The notes under the pieces are model-generated. The model did no database searches and was not told where the DNA came from. It saw nothing but the letters and a program-made list of their open reading frames with translations. The position numbers were made by a program, and so were the translations under genes. A DNA stretch of 64,000 bases from Heliocidaris tuberculata (taxonomy: Eukaryota > Echinodermata > Echinoidea > Camarodonta > Echinometridae): assembly GCA_025618425.1 (NCBI GenBank), contig CM046832.1, forward strand, positions 65,769,495-65,833,494, read 5' to 3'. Below are positions 54,157 through 64,000 of the stretch, in pieces; within the stretch, counting starts at the first letter, position 1, and every line of letters starts with the position of its first letter.

Positions 54157-54879
54157 GAGTAGAAGCAAGGAAGTACTAGGCAAGCTACCTCCATGGTAGA
54201 ACATCAAATAAGTGACGGGGTGCAGGGATAATCTATGGAAAATAACAGGCAAAATAAGTTTTCAGTCAACAATATACTGATAAAATAAAGGGAAAATGTG
54301 CTGGTTTCTTTGGAGCAAACTATAATCATGTTTGAAAAATTTGTTAACATTGTAATAATGAAAGTGAATTAAATCTAAAATAGAAGCAACATAGTTTAAA
54401 AAATGAATTAAATGTGTTTAACAAGAACCACACTGGTGAACTGATTCATGCTCATTAAATGCTACGTGTGTGCACATCACAGGTTTTTAGAGGGAAGTGG
54501 GAAGTAGAAAGATTCAAAATATACTAGCAAATAGCAATCCCACAAAGAAACACAACACGGTGCAACACTACTGAGCCATTGGTGCATCTTGAAGTGGGCA
54601 TGGCCTGCCTGATAACTTGCCTCATCGCTATGGTTGCTATGGCAGCTCATCTCCTGCTGACTGGGTGGCTTCTCAACAAGAGATATCTTTAGGATCACAA
54701 GTTAGCATTGTACAGAGAAAAGAAATATTGGGCAATTAAGAGTTATAATAAGTGGTACATTCAATAACAGTACACATCAAAAAGCAGATGTTATGGAGTG
54801 TTACCTGCTTATAGCAGTTGTAGAATCATAAAAATAAAATTACATAAATACTGGGTAATCAAATGTTATAATAATATAT

Positions 54880-56122
54880 GTGACCCGGCGCCACAAAACC
54901 ACCCAAAAAGTCGCAACCCATGATTTTGTGTAAACAGCTGAAAATGGAAATTTGGGTTGGAAAATTCTATTTTGGGAGTTTTTGTTTTTCTGAAAGATCG
55001 TTCTTTTCTGTACCTTATATCAAAATCTGGAAGCTTAAAACACAGTAGAAGATGAGTTTTTAACAGTTTTTCTAGACAAGTTTTTTTTCGCACAGCTTCG
55101 GTTTCTTCCTAATTCTTCACCTTCCCATATGATTTTTTTTTTAATCGGTACCTCTCACCCTAATAAAATCACTGCAATCTCACGGGCCTTAAATTACCTT
55201 TTCCCTAATAATTTTTATACTGATAGAAAGAATAAACTCTCAGCAATCTCATCATACTGATATTACAGTTCACCAATAGTCGCGAAAGCAAATTACAGAG
55301 CAGTTTTAAGTTCCATTTCGATGACGAAACGGAGTCTGAAAAGGACGAACGATCAAGTTTATTCATGTGAGCAAGGAAAGAGTATGTAAGTTCTATGTAA
55401 AACAAATTGCATAGGTTAATCAATGTGAACAAGAAAAAGAGTCAAGTTTATTCATGTGAGCAAGGAAAGAGTATGTAAGTTCTATGTAAAACAAATTGCA
55501 TAGGTTAATCAATGTGAACAAGAAAAAGAGTAGGTCCTATTTAAGTTAATTATAGGCTAAATTACAAGTTCAATGTATGATAACAGAAGGACTACACAGG
55601 TAACAAACCAGTATTATGTAACAGGAAACAAAGAAAGATACCCCAAAGTAGTGAATAGGCATTGTCTAGTGCAGATGTTAGGCCACGAGGTGTGCTTAGT
55701 CTCCCATTAGAACACTCTCATTTGCATCATAATAACTTTCGAACGACTAAAGTTCACAATTTGAAGTCTTGGCAAGAGTGAATAAACTATGTTTAACACT
55801 CCTACCAAATATCAATCTAATCGACAATTCATTCATAGTGGGTGCTATGGCCTTTTGATTCACTCTCTATTGATTTTCTCTCTTGTTTTCTTACTCCACA
55901 CGCTTGAATAGGCCTTAACTTTAGAGCTCATTTCCTCCATATTTAATACCAGCAAACCTCTCTTACAAGCTCCTTTCATTTGCTGAATTAAAAGGGTTAG
56001 AAAGTTTCAATTATAATGAGTCATATATCATTTTAAAGCGGAGACTTTGTTCTATCCAAATATGATAAAATCAGAAAAATTATTTTTTGCGACTTTTTGG
56101 TGGTTTTGTGGTGCCGGGTCAC
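54880..56122. mobile_element. 1.24-kb transposon with ~37-bp terminal inverted repeats
   Basis: The left end GTGACCCGGCGCCACAAAAC and the right end, its complement, match over about 37 bases with only one or two differences. AT-rich DNA flanks both (ATAT). No transposase frame inside. It contains a perfect 89-bp tandem duplication. Confidence 0.85.
55353..55530 (+). repeat. Perfect 89-bp tandem duplication
   Basis: The block starting TCAAGTTTATTCATGTGAGC at 55353 repeats from 55442 with no difference that I can see. It is inside the 54880-56122 transposon, so either a very recent duplication or an assembly artefact. Confidence 0.9.
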
Positions 56123-57059
56123 ATATTCAGTATCATTATACATAAAAAAGCAGATGTTAAAGAGCACTCGTTATCTGCTAATAATAGTTTTAGAAGCCAC
56201 TTTATAGGCATCTTATTTGGATGACACAGTAACCCCCCCCCCCCCCAAAAAAAACAAACAAAAACAAAAACAAAAACAAAAACAACAAACATACAGACAC
56301 AAAACAACAAAAACAGCAACAAACAAAACAAAACAAAAAAGAAAAAAGTAAATGAATGGCATGCTTTAGATGTATTAAGGCCTAATATCTAAACAAGGCT
56401 TTATAAACCTGTATAACAGAATGAAAATGAATGAAATCTGCACATTTTCCAAATATGTATTACACATTTTACTTTCAAATTACCTTTGATTACATCTTGG
56501 TAAAGGTAACATAACAATGTTGAAAAATTAAATATAACTTATAGCATTTACTTTGTCACGCATGAAATTTACAAACAATGTACTTGTTGACACACATGTA
56601 GTTCTCAGGCATGTATCATGATGACTACTAAGTTACTAACATCATATGTGTAATCAAAGAAATCAAGCAATATGAAAATAAACTTGCATTTATATGAAAT
56701 TGTTTTTACATAAGATTAATGTAGCGACAGCATACTGACACATGTACATGTTTTGTAAATGGAATTTTATTTCATTCCTTCATCACTCATCAATACTAGA
56801 GGGTGAAAATGACCTACAAACTTGTACAATTAGCCATCTACTCTCAAAGTCTGAAATAATTGTGGTAGAGACAAGACAAACCTCCTGTCAAGAGTGACAA
56901 TAGATGCACTTTATTGATCTCACACAAACCCTACAACAGCATCAGCCATAAATTTGCTGGGAAAAATAGCAATTATTTGATGGGTTTACAGTTGATTTTT
57001 AATTCTGTCCATGTGGTGTTAATATAGGGCTAACACTATCAGGAGCCCGAAACCTACAA

Positions 57060-57240
57060 ACCACAAAATGTCAAAGTCGAAACTAGGTTCTGGTGCACAC
57101 AGATTCAAGTTCAACGACCGTTCTCATTACAAGATTGGAACATGGATCGCGTTATCGTGGGGGGACCCATGGCGCGAGCCAGGGAGGTCCACCGGCATTC
57201 TGCTGGGGGATACAATACCAGGTAAATGTGTTTTCCCAAT
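57060..57240. other. Unexplained GC-rich island with open frames
   Basis: About 120 bases between a CACACAG and a CCAG|GTAAAT on the plus strand stay open in several frames (one reads DWNMDRVIVGGPMARAREVH). It is GC-rich amid AT-rich repeats. It might be an exon of an unknown plus-strand gene or part of a transposon. No family recognised. Confidence 0.3.
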
Positions 57241-59134
57241 TGCATCGTTCCACAAAGAGAGTTCACATAGAGTGGAACATAGAACACTGTCAGGGCTCAA
57301 AGGGCAATCCAACCTTTGCAATAATTTGATTTGTATGAAAGCAGAAAAATCAGAGAATCAGATTGGTGGAAGTCTGAACAAAATTGGACAAAGTTGTGAT
57401 TTTTATAAAAGTTGAAATCACTATACATATGGAAATTTCAAATTGGTCGAATCGGTACAGTCACTGTGATGTAGCAGCGGTCAACTTTCCTGTTTGCGCC
57501 GACACCCAAAAGGACTAAAATCTCAATTATTTTCAAAATGTATAACTTTGTAGGATCTTTTTCTTTTTGTAGGACCTACATGTATAACAATGTGCTATCT
57601 ACAATATATTTTGAGTACTGCTCCGAGGGAAAGGAGAAGAAGAAAAAAGAAGAAAACCGGAATTTAATATTTTGGTGTACGACAAAATGGAGAGTTGACC
57701 GTGAATAAGTCACAATCGATTTACGAAATTGCCAATTGAGATTCGCATAGGTGCAGCGATCTCATTTTTGAAACATTCATAACTGTCTTCTTCTTTGTGC
57801 GATTTCTTTCAAATTTTCACCATCCTGTATCTCTTATTTTTCTGCTTTTACACAAATCAGCTTTTTACAAAGGTTGGATAGCCCTTTAAGTTCCTTTGCA
57901 GTCTTGCTCCTTATAGACTTTGGACTTTCTTCAATATTGCCATTTATGATCAATAATACTGTCTTTAAAAGCTTACTTAGCAAAAAATAAGATTCTTGTC
58001 ATGTAGAAATTAGTAGCTCTACTAGCACAATGAACTGTCATGTGGCTTACCCCATGAAATACATTACTTGTCATTAAAAACAAACACATTTTATGAACAA
58101 TTCTAAAAAGATTATTTCCAAATCATTTACATATAAGTTAACAAAGACCAACATAACAAAACATGGCAACCATTAATAAAAATTGGTCATCTGAATTTCA
58201 TGACAGACTTTATGTCTAGTTCAATTCCATGTTGGTTGCCAATGAACTTAAGACTTTATATTGTCTTTTGTTGGCTCCCTCCACAGTAATAATGAGTATT
58301 ATAATATTCCTATTGTATCTTACTCTATTCATTTCTATATCTCTTTGTATTCATACTGTCATTTTCATCATACTATTATTGTCATTGTTGACAGCAGCAC
58401 ATGTATTTATGTGTCATGTGTCTTTCTTATTTACTTTCATTGTTGCGGAAGATAAATAAAATTGACATTGAAATATTTAAATACAATTCTGATTCTCTTC
58501 CTACTTTTGAAAGATAAACCTTTCAGGATTTCTATTTAAATGTAATTCTGTTGATACTTTATAAGCTTCCAATTATCACAGTGTACTCTGACAAAAAGAT
58601 GAATAAACAATGTACCTTTTGTATTTTTTACCACGCTTAACAGACATGTACATTGTACCCCATTATCGTACAGTAAAATTAGGAATACATGACATATTGA
58701 ATATATGATTATGTCTTAAACAAATGACAGATGAATGAGGCCTAAAATCTTTGTGTGTTTATATGTTCACAAGCTTTATAAATCAAGACCCTCATTCCCT
58801 TTAAGTATAATAACTTCTGAACAACATGAACTTTCTTGTTAATGAGAAATGGTAGATGACATACCATCATATCTTACATGTATTTACAACCTTGTCAATC
58901 ACTCAGCATAAGATAATCTAAAAGATGTTTTAAATCATTTTTTTGCATCTGAATCTGACATCATAGAAGCAAACTTTGGAATAGCTATGGAACATAAGTA
59001 TAAGAAGCAGCTTTCTTTCTGGTAAAAGGAATCATTGTTCATCTTCATCAATTTTCTCCTTCTCTATCACACTTTTCTTTCCATTTCTCTTTCCTTCTCT
59101 CTGTCTGCTGTTCTTTTTGCACTCATCCACAACC

Positions 59135-59550
59135 GCGTAGATAGGATTTAATTGGGGGGGGGGGGGAGCGGTTGTGTACTAATGAGCACGCAAAGCGTGC
59201 TCCCAAGGGGGGTGGGTGCAGGGAGGGCGTGAAAGCTTCAACGTTTTAGCAATTTTTGAGAGAGAGATAATGGCTCATAGCATCTTCTTTTAGGCAAAAA
59301 AATAATTTGATGTTCTGACTCTTTTCAATTACATGTAACAGGGATGGGCAAAGAGCGAAAGCTTTGACATTTTAGCAATTTTTGAGATAATGACTCGTAG
59401 CATCTTTTTTTAGGCGGAAATTTAGTTCGAAGCCATTTTTTTCTCTCACTTCCCCCCGTTTTTACGCTCTTGGTTTTTCTTTTTTTTTACGTTGGCATGG
59501 GGGGGGGACGACTGCCCCCACTGCCCTCCCCCCTTAGCTACACGCCTGCT
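59135..59550. mobile_element. Probable MITE with GCGTAG ends and two internal ~125-bp units
   Basis: CCGCGTAGATAGGATTTAAT at the left and CCTTAGCTACACGCCTG at the right are rough inverted copies. Two direct units of GCGAAAGCTTTGACATTTTA type lie between, and poly-G and poly-C runs sit just inside the ends. Confidence 0.5.
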
Positions 59551-59899
59551 CATCCATCCATCAACCCTATCTGTAAAAATTCCTTTCTCTTTTCTCCTTT
59601 TCATCCCCCTCACTTATTCAACCACACCCTCATTTTTCAACAAGCAATGTTATTTCTTTAACCAAGCAGTAACAGTAACATCCACATCAGCTTTGGAAAA
59701 AAAATAAAAGGGAGCATAACAATCACACTTAGAGACACAGAGAGGCACAGAGATATAGTTGTAGCTTCTTTGTTTCATCAGAAGCTGAACAGTTCTGGAT
59801 GAATCACTTTGTGTAAAGGGGCCTTCCTTTCAAATCATAATGGCTCTTTCTTCCTGTAGGCAAGTTTCATGCTTTCAGTCAGTTTCTATGTGTTGGATA

Positions 59900-60205
59900 A
59901 TGAGTGCCGATCTATAAGAAAATATTGTCTAGAAAGACAAAGTTTGCACTTGCCTTCCAGGGACATAACCTCTGAGTCCTTGTTTTGATGATGTCACTTA
60001 AAAAGATTTGGAGAGCATGTGTGATTCATTCATGTCTAATTTCTTATTTTTTAACGATACAACAATATCTGCACAATTTACCAGGCTATTGGGAATGAAG
60101 TTTCTTAGAACATCGCATATTTCATAGAATTTAACGATGGTAAATGAATAACACACATTTGTGAATCTTTTCAGGGAAATGGCAGTACCGTAAACTGGTT
60201 GAATA
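59900..60205 (+). repeat. Direct repeat, left copy
   Basis: AATATTGTCTAGA, then GAGTCCTTGTTTTGATGATG, TCACTTAA and AAGATTTGGAGAG recur in order at 60665-60935. The copies are roughly 75-80% alike with indels. Confidence 0.75.
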
Positions 60206-60664
60206 GGAACCAAAATTTGAAACAAGTTTTGACATACTTTTCTCAGAAAAGACCCCTAATGTTTCTTTTGTTGGTGATGAATAAAAACATGAATACAGTT
60301 TGCATCATTCCTTATTAATAGCAGGTTACCAATTTTTGTTCCTATCCATCCCGAGTGCACCGAGTGCACTGCAATGTTTTGGCACGAAGTACAAATTTTA
60401 ATGGTATAAAAAATGGGTCGAGAGTCCATGAGGGACTCCTTCTTCAGGATGAGAATATGAAACTGAATCAACAAATTTCCTTGCTCTGTGGAGTTAACAT
60501 AAACACAATTACTTTTTTTAGTTTACCTCTATAATCCGGTCATTATGCATAGAGGTAAAGCAAAAACGAAAACCGTGGGTCATATAGAAAATGTTTTCCA
60601 TAGAACTATAATAATCAGCTACACTCAGTAAACAGTTATTAGTCCTCTTTATACCAAACCATAT

Positions 60665-60935
60665 ATGCTTCATCTAATGGAAATATTGTCTAGAGAAAAA
60701 AGTTTGAGCTAGCCGGGACATAAGCTCTCAGTCCTTGTTTTGATGATGTCACTTAAGAAGATTTGGAGAGTAAGAGTCATGTATTCATGTCTACCTTCTT
60801 ACATATCTGATACAACATTATCTGTGAATCTACCAGGATATTTGGACTGAAGTTTCTTAAAACACTGTGAAACAATTTTTTATGATGGTATACAAATAAT
60901 AAAATGTGTTGGGGGAATGGTAGTACCATAAAACA
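60665..60935 (+). repeat. Direct repeat, right copy
   Basis: Second copy of the 59900-60205 block, same orientation, 750 bases away. It ends with GGTAGTACCATAAA, matching GGCAGTACCGTAAA of the first. Confidence 0.75.
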
Positions 60936-61038
60936 GCTTTAAAAAAGTAACAATCTTTGATTGTTTCTAACATCAGATCTCATTGTCATTATTATAAATT
61001 TAACAAGTGAATGAGTAAATTACGCAATGCGTAATAAA

Positions 61039-61987
61039 TGTCCCCGCCGGAAGTGCAGATCTGTGGAAATTAACTAGCCTGAACCTTAAAACTTCAGTGA
61101 AAAACTTTAGTGAATAAAATAATAATGTTACTGCATGCAAAAGAAGAGAATACCAACAATGCATGTATACAACTGAAATATAAAACATGAAAACATTATG
61201 AACCTTCAGCCATTTTGAATAAATTTGCATAAATTTGCATGAATAATGAATTTCAAAATTCTGTGTAGAAGTTTGGAAGCCCCCACCCAGCCCTATCAGA
61301 TAAAACAATCGGAATAAAAATCCGATGTGAAATAGAGGAGAAGTAGCATTTTTCGTCAATTTTGAATAAATTTGCATAAATTTGCATAATTAATGAATTT
61401 CAAAATTCTGTGTAGAAGTTTGGAAGCCCCCACCCAGCCCTATCAGATAAAACAATCGGAATCAAAATCCGATGTGAAATAGAGGAGAAGTAGCATTTTT
61501 CGTCAATTTTGAATAAATTTGCATAAATTTGCATAATTAATGAATTTCAAAATTCTGTGTAGAAGTTTGGAAGCCCCCACCCAGCCCTATCAGATAAAAC
61601 AATCGGAATCAAAATCCGATTTGAAATAGAGGAGAAGTAGCATTTTTCGTCAATTTTGAATAAATTTGCATAAATTTGCATAATTATTGAATTTCAAAAT
61701 TCTGTGTAGAAGTTTGGAAGCCCCCACCCAGCCCTATCAGATAAAACAATCGGAATCAAAATCCGATGTGAAATAGAGGAGAAGTAGCATTTTTCGTCGA
61801 TTTTGAATAAACTTGCATAAATTTGCATAATTAATGAATTTCAAAATTCTGTGTAGAAGTTTGGAAGCCCCCACCCAGCCCTATCAGATAAAACAATCGG
61901 AATGAAAATCGGCCAAGAAATGACGGAGAAGTAGCATTTTCTAACATTTGAGCACACACGGACAGACGGACGGACGGACGGACGGAC

Positions 61988-62036
<49 letters not shown>

Positions 62037-62087
62037 CGTACAGAGCCCGTTTCATAGTCCCCTCGCGAACTTCGTTCGGCGGGGACA
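61039..62087. mobile_element. Transposon with TGTCCCCGCCG ends and an internal 147-bp tandem array
   Basis: TGTCCCCGCCGGAAG at the left is inverted as TTCGGCGGGGACA at the right. Between them are five 147-bp units, then (GACG)n and (CA)n microsatellites, then CAGAGCCCGTTTCATAGTCC. No transposase frame. Confidence 0.75.
61207..61925 (+). repeat. Five-copy tandem repeat, period exactly 147 bp
   Basis: The landmark GTGTAGAAGTTTGGAAGCCC occurs at 61263, 61410, 61557, 61704 and 61851, each 147 apart. Each unit starts near TTTTGAATAAA and carries two ATTTGCAT octamers 10 bp apart (one is mutated in unit 5). The units are about 95% alike. Confidence 0.95.
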
Positions 62088-62585
62088 ATTAGATATTATA
62101 TTTCAATTTTGTTTTCACAATTAGACTCCGCTTAATTTACTCACAATCTCCAAGGTTCTGTACACCAAAGTTATTTAGATCATTTGAAATACGCAATTAC
62201 ATCTCTCTAAACTAAGTTCCTGCTTTTATTTTGTTGTGGTTGTTTAAGATTTCAGTTTGCCACTAAATACTGTAGTTTCATTTGTTTCGTACCTGAAATA
62301 ATTTGTAATTGTCACTGGTCTTCTCTATTTCTTACAACACATCCCACTTCATTCATTTCATGGTTTTGCTCTGAAATTACCGGTATCAGTTTGACAATTT
62401 TAGCCAGTAATTGATTTATCAATCAATCAATTGCAATAGTCATTCAATTTTATTATTAATATTCAAATTTAATTTTTGATTTTGTATCAATTATCATATT
62501 GTGCGGAAGATGTTGATCATCGTGGTAGTACAATAAGAGTAAGATTAATCAGTTGTCACACGAAGAGAGCAAACGAGAGTTGCGA
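62088..62585. other. AT-rich spacer left of the Penelope-like element
   Basis: Holds nothing coding. The element's 3' UTR should end somewhere in 62480-62600, but I see no clear boundary or target duplication. Confidence 0.5.
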
Positions 62586-62603
62586 CGTTTCGACCGCTAT
62601 CTG

Positions 62604-63836
62604 CTAGTCTTCGTCAGGCAATGAGGACATAAGCCGCTGCAAGCGCCTCTTATAGCGTAAGCTGCGCTCCGAGGGTGCCGGAACCGCCGCGCTGCTATTG
62701 GTCAGTGAAACTGACCAATCAGAAGCCGCGGGCGGAGCGACCAGTGGGCGGGATGCGGACGTCGGGGAGTTGCGGTCAGTGACGGACGGTGCTGCTGGCG
62801 GGCGAAATGCGGACGTCGGGGAGTCGCCAGCGATAGCTATGGTAACTGCCGTGTGTTTGGGTGCGGACGTGGAGGAGTTAGCGTTAGGAGCTGCGCTGAA
62901 CGGTGGTGTGGCCGTAAGGCGGTCAACGGTAGGGGGCGCATGTCGGCGGATGGTGGGTAGCCACTCCTCCGGGATGTCGATGCCGTTATCCCTATTGATA
63001 TTATTCGGATGCAAGCGGATTTGGATAGCTTCCTTGATACGTCGGGTGTACCAGTGCTTATCCCGCGCTATGCAGCTCACCTCATCCCAATTGGGAGGGT
63101 GGTCTGCGTTCCAAGCGTGCTCAGCGACTGCCGAACTATCTATGCGGCGGTGCTTGACATCTCTGCGGTGCTCTAGCATTCTTTCGCTGATAGGTCTACC
63201 CGTTTCGCCGATGTAGACTTTGTCGCAAGTCCCGCATGGGATCTTATAGACAACGCCGTCGAGTCTATCGGGTAGCGTGGGGTCCTTCGGGTGGACCAAC
63301 TGGTTGCGAAGAGTAGTGTCGGACTTGAAAATGGCGCGGATGCTGTGCTTCTCTAGGTGTCGGCGGAGCTGGCGAGAAATAGAATCGACAAACGGAAGAA
63401 CAACGGTAGACTTATAATTCATAACTTCCTTATCGGTGGCGTTCTTCTTCCTAGTGACGCGGTTGAAGAAGGAACGCGGGTATCCATTCGAAACAAGAGC
63501 GGAAGCGATGTGCTGTTTCTCGGCGGCTGTGCAACGGGGCTTGGAAACAATGCGCGATGCTCTGTCATAAAGACACTTGACTACCCCGCGCTTGACGGAT
63601 TGGGGATGATGCGAGTCATAAGCCAAATATTGATCGGTGTGTGTGGGCTTCCTATACACTGTGGTAGTGAGGCGGCCATCACTATCCCGGTGTACAAGTG
63701 TGTCAAGGAAGGCAATGCTTCCATTGTCCTCCGTCTCCATCGTGAAACGGATAGACGGTTGCTGCGCGTTCACGTAACTTAAAAGGCCATCGGTGGCGGA
63801 TCTACTAGTCACAATAATAAATGTACAAGTTAGCAA
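62604..63836 (-). pseudogene. Penelope-like element ORF, 3' half: RT tail plus GIY-YIG endonuclease
   Basis: A 410-codon frame opened here by a TTG and preceded by an in-frame stop, so it is 5' truncated. Residues ~25-100 carry the post-catalytic RT region of Penelope-like elements (IAFLDTLVHRD, then VYRKPTHTDQYLAY and a HP..K motif). Residues ~195-300 form a GIY-YIG nuclease (VYKIPC, VYIGETGR, the R of SERMLEHRRD, and a KEAIQIR glutamate). The last ~100 residues are Ala/Ser/Pro rich. The catalytic YxDD core is missing. The region is GC-rich and stop-free against AT-rich surroundings, suggesting a recent insertion. The element copies itself through RNA and primes at a nuclease nick. The 5' side ends at an inversion junction near 63820-63841. 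Confidence 0.9.
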
Positions 63837-64000
63837 TAACGACGAATCTTCTTAAGTTCGTACTAGAATCCACGTACTTCATGTACAACGGTGACTTCTA
63901 TGAACAACAAGAAGGAGCGGCCATGGGGAGTCCCGTTTCCGCCGTTATTGCTAACTTGTACATGGAATCCTTTGAGGAGGATGCGCTTAGGACTTGCCCG
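63821..64000 (+). pseudogene. Penelope-like element RT core fragment, inverted relative to its neighbour (runs off the edge)
   Basis: The plus strand reads LLKFVLESTYFMYNGDFYEQ, then QEGAAMGSPVSAVIANLYME and SFEEDALRTCP, open to the window edge. The Q.EG..MGSP.S...ANLYME block is the RT region just before the catalytic YxDD in Penelope-like proteins. It is precisely the part lacking from the minus-strand ORF at 62604-63836 and uses similar GC-rich codons, so the two are probably pieces of one insertion or of two head-to-head copies. Recognisable homology starts near 63848. Confidence 0.85.

Larger units (their letters stand above)
56123..61038. other. Upstream of visible PMCA exons: no gene recognised apart from a GC island
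   Basis: AT-rich, with a poly-C/(CAAAA)n block at 56232-56340, the GC island at 57060-57240, a LINE-tail-like end near 58455-58475, a MITE-like block at 59135-59550 and a pair of direct repeats. It could be intron or intergenic. Confidence 0.45.

Noticed and set aside
53302..54252. Long frames on both strands across the N run
   Set aside because: They exist only because N codons are not stops.
61207..61925. A CRISPR-like array
   Set aside because: The units are contiguous near-identical 147-bp repeats without unique spacers, in animal DNA and inside a transposon.
62698..63782. Plus-strand frames of 172 and 141 codons
   Set aside because: Antisense shadows of the GC-rich Penelope ORF, whose minus-strand translation carries clear RT and GIY-YIG motifs.

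Overview
This is animal nuclear DNA. Two multi-exon genes with GT-AG introns lie on the minus strand, and the introns and flanks are AT-rich and full of DNA-transposon debris, SINEs, LINE tails, microsatellites and long poly-G/poly-C runs. The repeat types (GAGCGAAGCGAGC arrays, TA-flanked foldback elements, TGTCCCCGCCG-ended elements, a Penelope-like element with a GIY-YIG domain) fit a marine deuterostome, most likely an echinoderm such as a sea urchin. The species is inferred, not proven. A gap of exactly 500 N at 53657-54156 shows that this is a draft scaffold.

Layout. (1) 255-10297, minus: 14 coding exons of the ubiquitin-activating enzyme E1 (UBA1), from the start codon through the catalytic cysteine. 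The last ~390 residues lie beyond the left edge. The AG acceptor directly abuts the ATG, so a noncoding first exon must lie upstream; a candidate ends at 14137. (2) 14.2-25.1 kb: intergenic mobile-element graveyard holding a LINE 3' fragment, a SINE whose head resembles 7SL RNA, an 8-bp-TSD hAT MITE, a 1-kb TA-flanked element with very long inverted repeats, a piggyBac-like MITE and a degenerate minisatellite. (3) 25.1-31.56 kb: repeat-poor AT-rich DNA, probably the long 3' UTR of the next gene. (4) 31559-51048, minus: 12 exons (839 codons) of a plasma-membrane calcium ATPase (PMCA/ATP2B), from just before transmembrane segment 3 to the C-terminal PDZ ligand ETQL. One exon carries a single-base insertion that breaks the frame. 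The N-terminal exons are not visible and lie in the gap or beyond the right edge. (5) 51-62.5 kb: probable upstream PMCA intron sequence with more transposons, including a 1.24-kb element with 37-bp inverted ends and an element built from five 147-bp units that carry paired octamer motifs. (6) 62.6-64.0 kb: a Penelope-like retroelement broken by an inversion. Its 3' half (RT tail plus GIY-YIG nuclease) is on the minus strand, and an RT-core segment is on the plus strand in head-to-head orientation.

The two host genes are unrelated in function: UBA1 starts the ubiquitin cascade and PMCA exports cytosolic Ca2+. They share only orientation. The most distinctive signals are in the repeats: the 7SL-like SINE, the 147-bp octamer array, the Penelope inversion junction with a 21-bp inverted copy, an intronic pre-miRNA-sized hairpin and a family carrying internal TTAGGG runs. 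No wholly new protein system was found.
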